A stretch of 55,352 nt of DNA, taken from Burkholderia sp. IMCC1007. GTDB lineage: Bacteria > Pseudomonadota > Gammaproteobacteria > Burkholderiales > Burkholderiaceae. A program made the position numbers and the translations under genes. Of the stretch, positions 43,046 through 51,168 are shown one piece after another. The stretch's first letter is position 1. Each line of letters begins with the position of its first letter. The DNA lies in assembly GCF_027257875.1 (NCBI RefSeq), contig NZ_JAPVQY010000054.1, positions 1-55,352 on the forward strand. Direction: 5' to 3'. The notes beneath the pieces are model-generated. The model worked only from the letters and a program-made list of their open reading frames with translations. It was not told where the DNA came from and did no database searches.

Positions 43046-43315
43046 CTATGCGGCCGGCGCCTGCGATACGCGGGCCTGCTTTCGGGCCCGCTCTCGCGCC
43101 GCGACGAGCGCCCGGATCCGCGTACGATCGGCCGCCGACGCGGGCGTGAAGATCACGAGGCTCAGGTCCGGGCGACCGGTCACCGAGAACGCCGAGTATT
43201 CGAGCGCGATCCGGCCGGCCTGCGGATGACGGATTTCCTTCGTGCCTTCGTCGTGCGAACGGATGTCGTGGTCGCGCCACATCGCATCGAATTCGGCGCT
43301 CGTCGCGCGCATCTC
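43046..43315 (-). pseudogene. C-terminal fragment of an XRE regulator with MmyB-like domain
   Basis: Read on the minus strand from about 43315, the frame gives RATSAEFDAMWRDHDIRSH then GTKEIRHPQAGRIALEYSAF and LVIFTPASAADRTRIRAL, the recognisable last third of the MmyB-like ligand-binding domain of HTH regulators. The HTH and most of the sensor domain are absent. Upstream of 43315 the same frame is only the antisense of the neighbouring SDR remnant. The gene is therefore truncated at its 5' side. Confidence 0.7.
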
Positions 43316-43537
43316 GTGCCGTTCCGCGAGATCGCGGCCGTGATCGGCCGCAGGCTCGACGTACCGGTGGTCGCGAAATCGGCGGAGCAGGCCGGCGAAC
43401 ACTTCGGCTGGTTCGCGATGTTCGCGCGGATGGATGCGCCCGCAACGAGCGAGCGCACGCGTGCGTTGCTCGACTGGGCGCCGCGGCAGCCGGGCCTGCT
43501 CGCGGACATCGACCGGCCGCGGTATTTCGAAGGCTGA
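43316..43537 (+). pseudogene. C-terminal fragment of an atypical SDR (NAD-epimerase-like) gene
   Basis: On the plus strand from about 43316 the frame gives VPFREIAAVIGRRLDVPVV, then GEHFGWFAMFARMDAPATS and LLDWAPRQPGLLADIDRP, the familiar C-terminus of extended/atypical SDR oxidoreductases (NmrA/epimerase-like). The Rossmann half is missing. It abuts the XRE fragment tail-out at the same point, indicating one deletion that removed the 5' halves of two divergent genes. Confidence 0.7.
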
Positions 43538-43673
43538 CGGGCGAACGCGCGTGCGGTCGTTGCCGGGCGGCATGCGCGTCGCGGCGGCGGTCAGACGGTC
43601 ACGGCACAAACGGCACGCACCGCATGCACGTCATACACCCACGACATACGGGCGTGCCGGCCTGCCGCTGTCG

Positions 43674-45056
43674 TCATTCGACCGGATGCAGATCCTGCAG
43701 CATGGTCGGCACGAGCTCCGACACGGTCGGATGGATGTGCATCGCGCGGCTGATCGTCGTATACGGCACGCCCGCGGCCATCACGTCGAGCATTCCGTGG
43801 ATCACCTCGTCGCCCGTCACGCCGAGGATCGACGCGCCGAGAATCGCGTGACTGTCCGCGTCGACGATCACCTTCATGAAGCCCTGGCTCTCGCCTTTTT
43901 CGACGGCGCGGCCGACGCGCGTCATCGGGCGCGTGCCGACCAGCAGCCGGCGGCCCGTCCGCTTCGCTTCCGCGAGCGTCATGCCGACGCGGGCGAGCGG
44001 CGGATCGATGTACATCGCGTACGCGGTGATGCGGTCGGACACCTTGCGCGGATCGTCGTCGAGCAGGTTGGCCGCGACGATCTCGTAGTCGTTGTACGCG
44101 GTGTGCGTGAACGCGCCGCGCCCGTTGCAGTCGCCGAGCGCCCAGATGCCTGGCACGCTGGCGCGCAAATGTTCGTCGACGGTGATGTAGCCGTGCGTAT
44201 CGGTCGCGATGCCGGCCTGTTCGAGCCCGAGATCGTCGGTGTTCGGCACGCGGCCGACCGCGAGCAGCAGATGCGAGCCCGTGACCTGGCGGCGGGTGCC
44301 CGTGCAGTCGAGGCCGACCACGACGCCGTCGCCGCTGTCGTCACGCCGCGCGTTCAGGCAGTTCGCGTCGACCTGCACGTCGATGCCTTCTTTCTCGAGA
44401 ATCTCGCGCACCGCCTGCGATACGTCCTCGTCCTCGCGATGGATCAGCCGCGGCCCCTTCTCGATGATCGTGACCCGCGAGCCGAAGCGGCGATACATCT
44501 GGCCGAATTCGAGCCCGACGTAGCTGCCGCCGATGATCACGAGATGCTCGGGCAGGAAGTCGACGTCCATCATCGTCGAGTTGGTCAGGTACGGCACCGA
44601 GTCGAGCCCCGGCATCGGCGGAATCTGCGCGCGCCCGCCGACGTTGATGAAGATGCGGTTCGCCTCGAGCAGCGCGTCGCCCACGCGCACCGCGTCGGGG
44701 CGCTCGAAGCGCGCATGGCCCTGGAATACGGTCGTATTGTCGAGCCCGCGCACCCATTGCTCGACGCCGTGGTTCGAGCGGCCGGAGATGCGGTCCTTGC
44801 GCGCCTTCACGGCCTTCATGTCGACGCTCACGGGGCCGACCGACACGCCGTATTCGTCGGCGCGCCGCGCGAGCTGCGCGGCGTACGCGCTCGCAATGAG
44901 CGTCTTGGTCGGAATGCAGCCGGTGTTGACGCAGGTGCCGCCGAAGCGGCCGCGCTCGACGATCGCGACTTTCATGCCGGCGCCGGCGAGCCGCGCGGCG
45001 AGCGGCGGCCCGGCTTGCCCGGTGCCGATGATGATCGCGTCGAAGTGTTGCGTCAT
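43674..45056 (-). CDS. FAD-dependent pyridine-nucleotide disulfide oxidoreductase (mercuric-reductase-like)
   Basis: This 460-residue group I flavoprotein disulfide reductase has an FAD motif (IIIGTGQAGPPLA), a redox-active pair C42-C47 (GGTCVNTGCIPTK), an NAD motif (VIIGGSYVGLEFGQMY) and the C-terminal dimer-partner base in HIHPTVSE. It lacks the MerA N-terminal metal-binding domain and the C-terminal Cys pair, and no mer genes are near, so it is not a mercuric reductase. AGGAGG precedes the ATG. The physiological disulfide is unknown. Confidence 0.87.
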   Translation of the reverse strand: MTQHFDAIIIGTGQAGPPLAARLAGAGMKVAIVERGRFGGTCVNTGCIPTKTLIASAYAAQLARRADEYGVSVGPVSVDMKAVKARKDRISGRSNHGVEQWVRGLDNTTVFQGHARFERPDAVRVGDALLEANRIFINVGGRAQIPPMPGLDSVPYLTNSTMMDVDFLPEHLVIIGGSYVGLEFGQMYRRFGSRVTIIEKGPRLIHREDEDVSQAVREILEKEGIDVQVDANCLNARRDDSGDGVVVGLDCTGTRRQVTGSHLLLAVGRVPNTDDLGLEQAGIATDTHGYITVDEHLRASVPGIWALGDCNGRGAFTHTAYNDYEIVAANLLDDDPRKVSDRITAYAMYIDPPLARVGMTLAEAKRTGRRLLVGTRPMTRVGRAVEKGESQGFMKVIVDADSHAILGASILGVTGDEVIHGMLDVMAAGVPYTTISRAMHIHPTVSELVPTMLQDLHPVE

Positions 45057-45262
45057 GACGTCCTCCTGCGCTGGTTCAACGTGAAGGGGGCGTGCGCAAG
45101 CCGCATGCCGCGCCGGCGCGCGCGAACGGCGACAAGCGTTCATGGTAGACCTGTTGGCCTGCGCCCGCGAGTGCGGCGCGGCGGGGACGTATCGCGTTGA
45201 AAGCAGGCGCCGACGCCGGCGTTACGACGCGGCTCGCGCAGGTTTCATTCCCTGCGTTTCCG

Positions 45263-45727
45263 TCACAGATCCCGGCCGAGGAACTCGGTGCCCGGCACCG
45301 GATTGAACGCGACGGGCGGCGCGGGCGTGAAGCCGAGCGATGCATACAGTTGCCTTGCAGCCGCAAACTCGGGCAGCACGTCGAGACACATCCGCGCATA
45401 GCCGGCCGCCTTCGCATCGTGCACCAGCCGTTCGACGAGCCGGCGGCCGACGTTCAATCCGCGCGCTTCGGGACGCACGTACACGCGCTTCATTTCGCAC
45501 GTCGCCGCGTCGATTTCGCGAAACGCCGCGCAGCCGACCGCGCGCTCGCCGTTCCATGCGAGCAGCAACTGGTCGCGCGGCGCCGCGTATTTGCCCGGCA
45601 GCGCGGCAAGTTCGCGCTCGTAGTCCTGGAACGCGAGGCTGACGGTGGGGCTCGCGATGTACTCGCGGAAGATCGCTTCGACGGCGGCGGCATCGTCCGG
45701 ATAGCGGGCGGCGCGGATCTCGATCAT
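45263..45727 (-). CDS. GNAT-family N-acetyltransferase
   Basis: This 154-residue acetyltransferase has motif A (VRPEARGLNVGRRLVERLVH) and motif B (YASLGFTPAPP). Its nearest style is that of the YjgM/PhnO-like small GNATs acting on amines or amino acids. It is divergent from the LysE exporter by 150 bp, an arrangement that may combine modification and export of the same small compound; that is inference. Confidence 0.85.
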   Translation of the reverse strand: MIEIRAARYPDDAAAVEAIFREYIASPTVSLAFQDYERELAALPGKYAAPRDQLLLAWNGERAVGCAAFREIDAATCEMKRVYVRPEARGLNVGRRLVERLVHDAKAAGYARMCLDVLPEFAAARQLYASLGFTPAPPVAFNPVPGTEFLGRDL

Positions 45728-45877
45728 GGCGGCGGTGCGGGGGCGGGAACGGCAGCCAGCATAACAGCGCGCCGGCGCTTTCGGCGGCCCGCGAAGCGTG
45801 CCAGAATCATTGGCTTCACCGTCGGGAAACGACGCGCAGGCGCCGGCGCATCGGCGTCGATTTTCCAGGAGACTTCG

Positions 45878-46516
45878 ATGACTGCATCGGCGGCCGTACT
45901 CGCCATTCTGGGTGCGCTGTGGCTTGGCGCGATGATTCCGGGCCCGAGCTTCGTGCTGGTGGCCCGCAACTCGATCGGGCTGTCGCGCCGCGACGGGCTC
46001 GCCACCGCGCTCGGCATGGGCATCGGCGGGATCGCATTCGGCGGCGTCGCGCTGGCCGGGCTCTACACGCTGCTGCAGGCGGTCGAATGGCTGTATGTGG
46101 GGCTCAAGCTGGCGGGAGGCGTGTATCTGATCTACATGGCGTCGAAGATCTGGCGCGGCGCCGACCGGCCGATCGCGATGGACGATCCGCAGGCCGTCGT
46201 CGCCGGCAGCGCGCGCAAGTCGTTCTGGACGGGCCTCACGACCCAGCTGAGCAATCCGAAGACGGCCATCTGGTACGGCAGCATCTTCGCGGCGCTCCTG
46301 CCGCAGCATCCGCCGCTGTGGTGCTATCTGGCGCTGCCGCCGCTCGTGTTCGGCGTCGAATTCGGCTGGTACACGATCGTCGCGCTGTGCTTTTCCACGC
46401 GCCGTCCGCGCGAACTCTACTTGCGCGCGAAGAAGTGGGTCGATCGCGTCGCGGCCGGTGCGATCACGTTGCTCGGGCTGCGGCTGATCCTGAACGCGCC
46501 GAAAGCGGGGATCTGA
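45878..46516 (+). CDS. LysE/RhtB-family exporter
   Basis: This 212-residue membrane protein has about six hydrophobic segments and the family N-terminus LWLGAMIPGPSFVLVARNSI plus a LTTQLSNPKTAIWYGSIFAA segment. The family exports amino acids or homoserine lactone-like molecules. AGGAGA precedes the ATG. It is followed by a 6-bp repeat array and then the motor-like operon. Confidence 0.87.
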   Translation: MTASAAVLAILGALWLGAMIPGPSFVLVARNSIGLSRRDGLATALGMGIGGIAFGGVALAGLYTLLQAVEWLYVGLKLAGGVYLIYMASKIWRGADRPIAMDDPQAVVAGSARKSFWTGLTTQLSNPKTAIWYGSIFAALLPQHPPLWCYLALPPLVFGVEFGWYTIVALCFSTRRPRELYLRAKKWVDRVAAGAITLLGLRLILNAPKAGI

Positions 46517-46536
46517 CGAGCGACGGCGGCGGTATC

Positions 46537-46575
46537 GCCACCGCCACCGCCACCGCCACCGCCATTGCCATCGCC
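46537..46575. repeat. 6-bp tandem repeat (GCCACC), 6.5 copies
   Basis: Four perfect GCCACC units are followed by GCCATT, GCCATC and GCC, 20 bp after the LysE stop. It lies upstream of the motor-like operon promoter. Confidence 0.88.
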
Positions 46576-46646
46576 CCGCGAGCCTTATGCGGCGGGCGTT
46601 CGCGCCCGTTGCGCGGTGTGCCGACACCGGCCGCTTCCCCGATTCT

Positions 46647-46676
46647 GGCGGTCGACCGCCCGACGACGTGTAAACT
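46647..46676 (+). promoter_or_regulatory. Candidate promoter and operator of the DUF3348-DUF802-OmpA-DUF2894 operon
   Basis: GGCGGTCGACCGCC (46647-46660) is a perfect 14-bp palindrome. A -10-like TAAACT follows at 46671-46676, 25 bp before the ATG at 46701. The palindrome would overlap the -35 region, as expected for a repressor site. No regulator gene is adjacent. Confidence 0.45.
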
Positions 46677-46700
46677 GCTGCCTTTTTGACGGTTTGCAGC

Positions 46701-47462
46701 ATGGTGCAAGCTCCCCCGCGCCCGGCGCTGAGCGGTCCGACGCTCGTCCGGCTGCTCGCGCGCCTGACCGATGCCGACGTCGCGGAATCCCGGCAGACGC
46801 TGTCGGACCGGCTGAGCCAGTGGCTCGGCTGGACCGACGCGATCACGTTGTCGTCCGCGTTGAGTGCGAGCCCGCCCGGCGTCGCGGCCGGCGTGCGCGG
46901 CTACGACGCCGAGCGCGACTGCGCGCGCGTGCGCCACGACCTCGCGCAGGCGATCACGGCCGCCAACCGCCCGCGTACGCGGCGGCGACCCGGCGAGATG
47001 CCGCCGCCATCCGCCGACAAGGCCGATTTCGCGGATTTCCGCCAGAGTGGTCTGTCCCTGCAACAGGAGATGGAGACCGCGATCGGCCAGTTGCGCGGCC
47101 GCCTGCGGGTCGCGCTCGCCGCGCGCTCGTCCGGCATGGCGCGGCTCGCGACCCTCGACGCGATCATGGAACGCGTGCTCGGCGCGCGCGAGCGCAGCCT
47201 GCTGTCCGGCGTGCCCGCGTTGCTCGGCACGCGCTTCGAGCGGCTGCGCGAAGCGGAGCGGCAGGCGCTCGCCGACGCGCAGGCAGCGGCCGGCGCCGAT
47301 GGCGATGCCGCGGCGGCGGCCGATGCGCCGTCCGCCGTGGCGATCGTGCCCGGCACGTGGCTCGACACGTTCCGCGACGAGATGCAAAGCATCCTGCTCG
47401 CTGAACTCGAACTCCGGTTTCAAACGGTAGACGGGCTGCTCGCGGCCCTTCGTACCTGCTAA
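46701..47462 (+). CDS. DUF3348 protein, first gene of a motor-like operon
   Basis: This 253-residue soluble protein is of the proteobacterial DUF3348 family (PALSGPTLVRLLARLTDADV near the N-terminus, WLGWTDAITLSSAL near residue 40). It is mostly helical, with a basic PRTRRRPGEM stretch (about 90-100), an Ala/Asp-rich low-complexity segment (about 193-210), and a C-terminal helix. There is no signal or membrane segment. An in-frame TTG exists at 46686, but the ATG at 46701 is preferred. It is 10 bp upstream of the MotA-like gene. The family has no assigned function; constant linkage to a membrane motor pair suggests a cytoplasmic partner of the tail. Confidence 0.78.
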   Translation: MVQAPPRPALSGPTLVRLLARLTDADVAESRQTLSDRLSQWLGWTDAITLSSALSASPPGVAAGVRGYDAERDCARVRHDLAQAITAANRPRTRRRPGEMPPPSADKADFADFRQSGLSLQQEMETAIGQLRGRLRVALAARSSGMARLATLDAIMERVLGARERSLLSGVPALLGTRFERLREAERQALADAQAAAGADGDAAAAADAPSAVAIVPGTWLDTFRDEMQSILLAELELRFQTVDGLLAALRTC

Positions 47463-47472
47463 TCAATACGCT

Positions 47473-50400
47473 ATGTCCCGAATTCGTCTCGATCTCGTTG
47501 TCTTCATCGCCGGCTTGCTCGCAGTGTGCTGGATCGGCGTCGGTTATGCCGCGTCGAACCCGCTCGCGGCGGCCGTCACGCTGCTGATCGGCGCGTGCTA
47601 CGTCGCCGGTGCGTGGGAACTGCAGCGCTACCGCCAGGCCACCGCCACGCTGTCGCGTGCGGTGGCGGGGCTGACCGAGCCGCCCGCCCGGCTCGATACG
47701 TGGCTCGATACGCTGCACCCGGGCCTGCGCGGCGCCGTGCGCGCCCGCGTCGAAGGCGCGCGCGTCGCGCTGCCGGGCCCGGCGCTCACGCCGTATCTCG
47801 TCGGCCTGCTCGTGCTGCTCGGCATGCTCGGCACGCTGCTCGGGATGGTCGTCACGCTGAAGGGCACGGGCGCCGCGCTCGAAAGCGCGACCGATCTCGA
47901 CGCGATCCGCGCATCGCTGATCGCGCCGGTGAAGGGGCTCGGGTTCGCGTTCGGCACGTCGATCGCCGGTGTGGCGACGTCCGCGATGCTCGGCCTGTTG
48001 TCGGCGCTCGTGCGCCGCGAGCGGATCGACGCGGGCCAGCAGCTCGACGCGAAGATCGCGACGACGCTGCGCGTGCATTCGTCCGCGCATCAGCGCGACG
48101 AATCGTTCCGGCTGCTGCAGCGCCAGGCCGACGTGATGCCGGCGCTGGTCGACCGCCTGCAGACGATGATGGCGACGCTCGAGGCGCGCAGCGTCGCGCT
48201 GCACGATCGCCAGATCGAAAGCCAGCAGGCGTTCTTCGAGCGCACCGAGCGTGCGTATGCGGGCCTCGCATCGAACGTCGGCGACGCGCTGACGGAGAGC
48301 GCCGCCGAAAGCGCGCGCGTGGCCGGGGCCGCGTTGCAGCCGGTCGTCGCGGCGACGATGAGCGGGCTCGCGCAGGAGATGGCCGCGCTGCGCGACACCG
48401 TGACGGGCGCCGTGCAGCGCCAGCTCGACGGGCTGACCAGCGGCTTCGAGAAGACCACCGGCGACGTGACGGCCGTCTGGAACCGCGCGATCGACGAGCA
48501 GCGCCGCGCCGGCGACGCCGTCGCGCAGCAGTTGCAGACGACGCTCGGCCAGTTCACCGACACCTTCGCGCAGCGTTCGACGGACCTGCTCGACGGCGTC
48601 GCGACGCGCCTCGAATCGACCGAAACGCGTTTGTCGGATGCGTGGCGCGATGCGCTCGCGCGTCAGGAGCAGGTCGGCGAGACGCTGGCCGGCCAGCATG
48701 CACGCGCGCTGGGTGAAGCCGCCGCGACGTTCGAGCGGCATTCGGGCGCGACGCTCGCGTCGATGCGCGAGTCGCATGCGGCGCTGCAGACGCAACTCGC
48801 CGCGCGCGACGAAGCGCGCCTGTCCGCGTGGAACGCTTCGCTTGCCGCGATGGCCGAGAAGCTCGGCGACGAGTGGCAGCGCGCCGGCGCGCATAGCGCC
48901 GGCCGTCAGCAGGAAATCTGCGACGCGCTCGCACAAACCACGCGTGATCTCACCCAACAGGCGGCGACGTTCGAACAGCGCTCGAACGATCTGCTGTCGA
49001 CGATTCGCGATTCGCATACGGGTCTGCAAACGCAACTGGCCGCACGCGACGAAGAACGTCTGGCGGCGTGGAACGCTTCGCTTGCCGCGATGGCCGAGAA
49101 GCTCGGCGACGAATGGCAGCGCGCAGGCGTGCATAGCGCAGGCCGCCAGCAGGAAATCTGCGACGCGCTCGCACAAACTACGCGCGATCTGACCGCACAG
49201 GCGGCGACGTTCGAACAACGCTCGAACGATTTGCTGTCGACGATCCGCGATTCGCACACGGGTCTGCAAACGCAACTGGCTGCACGCGACGAAGAACGTT
49301 TGTCGACGTGGAATGTGTCGCTTGCGGAAATGGCGACGAAGCTCAGCGACGAATGGCAGCGCGCGGGCGTGCATAGCGCCGGCCGTCAGCAGGAAATCTG
49401 CGACGCACTCGCGCAGACCACGCGCGATCTCGCCGCAGAAGCAGCGACCTTCGAGCAACGTTCGAACGATTTGCTGTCGACGATCCGCGATTCGCACACG
49501 GGTCTGCAAACGCAACTGGCGGCACGCGACGAAGAACGCCTGTCGGCATGGAACGCTTCGCTCGCGGAAATGGCGACGAAGCTCGGCGACGAATGGCAGC
49601 GCGCCGGCGTGCACAGCGCCGGCCGTCAGCAGGAAATCTGCGACGCGCTCGTACAAACCACGCGCGATCTCACCGCACAAGCAGCGACCTTCGAGCAACG
49701 CTCGAACGACCTGCTGTCGACGATCCGCGATTCGCATACGAGCCTGCAAACGCAACTGGCCGCACGCGACGAAGCGCGTCTGTCCGCATGGAACGACTCG
49801 CTCGCCGCGATGGCCGCCGCGCTGCGCGACGAATGGTCGCAGACGAGCGCACAGGCTGCAGCGCGCCAGCAGGACATCTGCGACACGCTGACCCGCACCG
49901 CGAATGACATCACCGCGCAGGCGCAGGTGCATGCGAGCGACACGATCAACGAAATCGCGCGTCTCGTGCAGGCCGCGTCGGAGGCGCCGAAGGCCGCGGC
50001 CGACGTCGTCGCCGAGCTGCGCCAGCGCCTGTCCGACAGCATGGTGCGCGACACCGAGATGCTCGAGGAGCGCGGCCGCCTGCTCGCGACGCTCGAAACG
50101 CTGCTCGGCGCGGTCAACCACGCGTCGACCGAACAGCGCACCGCGATCGACGCGCTCGTCAGCACGTCGGCCGACCTGCTCGATCGCGTCGGCGCGCGCT
50201 TCAACGACACCGTCGCTGCCGAAACGCGCAAGCTTGATTCGGTCGCCGCGCAGGTCACCGCGGGCGCCGTCGAGGTCGCGAGCCTCGGCGATGCGTTCGG
50301 CGCGGCCGTGCAGGTATTCGGCGAGTCGAACGACAAGCTGCTGACCCATCTGCAGCGCATCGAGGCCGCGCTCGAGAAGTCGCTCGCGCGCAGCGACGAG

Positions 50401-50520
50401 CAGCTCGAGTACTACGTCGCGCAGGCGCGCGAGGTGATCGACCTGAGCATGATGTCGCAGAAGCAGATCGTCGAAGACCTGCAGCATCTCGCCGGGCGGC
50501 GGGCATCGGTCGGGGCGTAA
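47473..50520 (+). CDS. DUF802 MotA/ZorA-like membrane protein with very long cytoplasmic tail
   Basis: This 1015-residue protein has hydrophobic segments at about 8-27, 31-48, 105-130 and 155-180. The last two have the MotA/TolQ/ExbB signature (LLGMLGTLLGMVVTLKGT then GLGFAFGTSIAGVATSAMLG). The rest (about 185-1015) is predicted cytoplasmic and almost wholly helical/coiled coil. It contains five 80-residue tandem units (417-816) and is the DUF802 family. The architecture matches ZorA, the five-subunit ring of Zorya, which also has a long tail, and stator units generally. The MotB-like partner follows after 3 bp. The tail would project into the cytoplasm and move or signal when the ion channel turns. 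Function is inferred from architecture. Confidence 0.85.
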   Translation: MSRIRLDLVVFIAGLLAVCWIGVGYAASNPLAAAVTLLIGACYVAGAWELQRYRQATATLSRAVAGLTEPPARLDTWLDTLHPGLRGAVRARVEGARVALPGPALTPYLVGLLVLLGMLGTLLGMVVTLKGTGAALESATDLDAIRASLIAPVKGLGFAFGTSIAGVATSAMLGLLSALVRRERIDAGQQLDAKIATTLRVHSSAHQRDESFRLLQRQADVMPALVDRLQTMMATLEARSVALHDRQIESQQAFFERTERAYAGLASNVGDALTESAAESARVAGAALQPVVAATMSGLAQEMAALRDTVTGAVQRQLDGLTSGFEKTTGDVTAVWNRAIDEQRRAGDAVAQQLQTTLGQFTDTFAQRSTDLLDGVATRLESTETRLSDAWRDALARQEQVGETLAGQHARALGEAAATFERHSGATLASMRESHAALQTQLAARDEARLSAWNASLAAMAEKLGDEWQRAGAHSAGRQQEICDALAQTTRDLTQQAATFEQRSNDLLSTIRDSHTGLQTQLAARDEERLAAWNASLAAMAEKLGDEWQRAGVHSAGRQQEICDALAQTTRDLTAQAATFEQRSNDLLSTIRDSHTGLQTQLAARDEERLSTWNVSLAEMATKLSDEWQRAGVHSAGRQQEICDALAQTTRDLAAEAATFEQRSNDLLSTIRDSHTGLQTQLAARDEERLSAWNASLAEMATKLGDEWQRAGVHSAGRQQEICDALVQTTRDLTAQAATFEQRSNDLLSTIRDSHTSLQTQLAARDEARLSAWNDSLAAMAAALRDEWSQTSAQAAARQQDICDTLTRTANDITAQAQVHASDTINEIARLVQAASEAPKAAADVVAELRQRLSDSMVRDTEMLEERGRLLATLETLLGAVNHASTEQRTAIDALVSTSADLLDRVGARFNDTVAAETRKLDSVAAQVTAGAVEVASLGDAFGAAVQVFGESNDKLLTHLQRIEAALEKSLARSDEQLEYYVAQAREVIDLSMMSQKQIVEDLQHLAGRRASVGA
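48721..49920 (+). repeat. 240-bp in-frame tandem repeat, 5 units, inside the DUF802 gene
   Basis: Units start at 48721, 48961, 49201, 49441 and 49681, exactly 240 bp (80 codons) apart. The second to fourth are near-identical; the first and last are more diverged, as expected from internal duplication. Each encodes the same helical segment containing QTQLAARDE, SAGRQQEICDALAQTTRDL and TFEQRSNDLLSTIRDSHT. Copy change would alter tail length in 80-residue steps without breaking the frame. Confidence 0.93.
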
Positions 50521-50523
50521 CGC

Positions 50524-51168
50524 ATGCACGACGAAATCGACGACGGCGCACCTTCCGCGCCGGTGTGGCCCGCGTTCGCCGACCTGATGTCGGTGCTGCT
50601 CGGCGCGTTCGTGCTGATTCTCGTCGGCGTGATCGGCATGCAGTTGCAGCTCACGTCGAAGCTCGAGGAAGCCGTGCGCGCGCGCCAGCAGGAAGCGCAG
50701 CAGCGCAAGTCGCTCGAACAGGCGCTCGCCGGGCCGCTCGCGGCCGGCCGCGTGACGCTCGTGAACGGCCGTATCGGCATCAGCGGCAACGTGCTGTTCG
50801 CGCTGAACTCCGATCAGTTGCAGCCCGCGGGCAGCGATCTGCTGAAGACGCTGGCAATGCCGCTCGCCACCTACCTGAAGACGCGCGACGAGATCCTGAT
50901 GATCAGCGGCTTCGCCGACGATCAGCAGGTGCGCGCCGGCAACCGCCAGTTCGCGGACAACTGGGAACTGTCGGCCAAGCGTGCGTTGACGGTCACGCGC
51001 GCGCTGATCGATGCGGGCGTGCCTGCATCGTCGGTGTTTGCCGCCGCGTTCGGCTCCGAACAGCCGGTCAGCTCGAACGCGGACGATGAAGGCCGTGCGA
51101 AGAATCGCCGCGTGGAGATCGCGCCGGTGCCGCGCAAGTCCGCGTCGAACGGAGGGCGCGCGAAGTGA
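50524..51168 (+). CDS. MotB/ZorB-like OmpA-family protein with channel Asp
   Basis: This 214-residue protein has a short cytoplasmic N-terminus, then WPAFADLMSVLLGAFVLILV: a single membrane helix (about 21-42) preceded by D20, which aligns with the proton-carrying Asp of MotB (FADLMTLLL). A coiled linker with QQ/EA heptads follows, then an OmpA-like peptidoglycan-binding domain (about 95-205; NWELSAKRALTVTRALIDAG, and NRRVEI at its end). This is the stator B-subunit design of MotB, PomB and ZorB. It follows the MotA-like gene by 3 bp and overlaps the next gene (GTGA). Confidence 0.87.
   Translation: MHDEIDDGAPSAPVWPAFADLMSVLLGAFVLILVGVIGMQLQLTSKLEEAVRARQQEAQQRKSLEQALAGPLAAGRVTLVNGRIGISGNVLFALNSDQLQPAGSDLLKTLAMPLATYLKTRDEILMISGFADDQQVRAGNRQFADNWELSAKRALTVTRALIDAGVPASSVFAAAFGSEQPVSSNADDEGRAKNRRVEIAPVPRKSASNGGRAK

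Noticed and set aside
43674..45056. Mercuric reductase.
   Set aside because: It has the shared disulfide-reductase motifs but lacks the MerA N-terminal domain and C-terminal Cys pair, and no mer genes are nearby.
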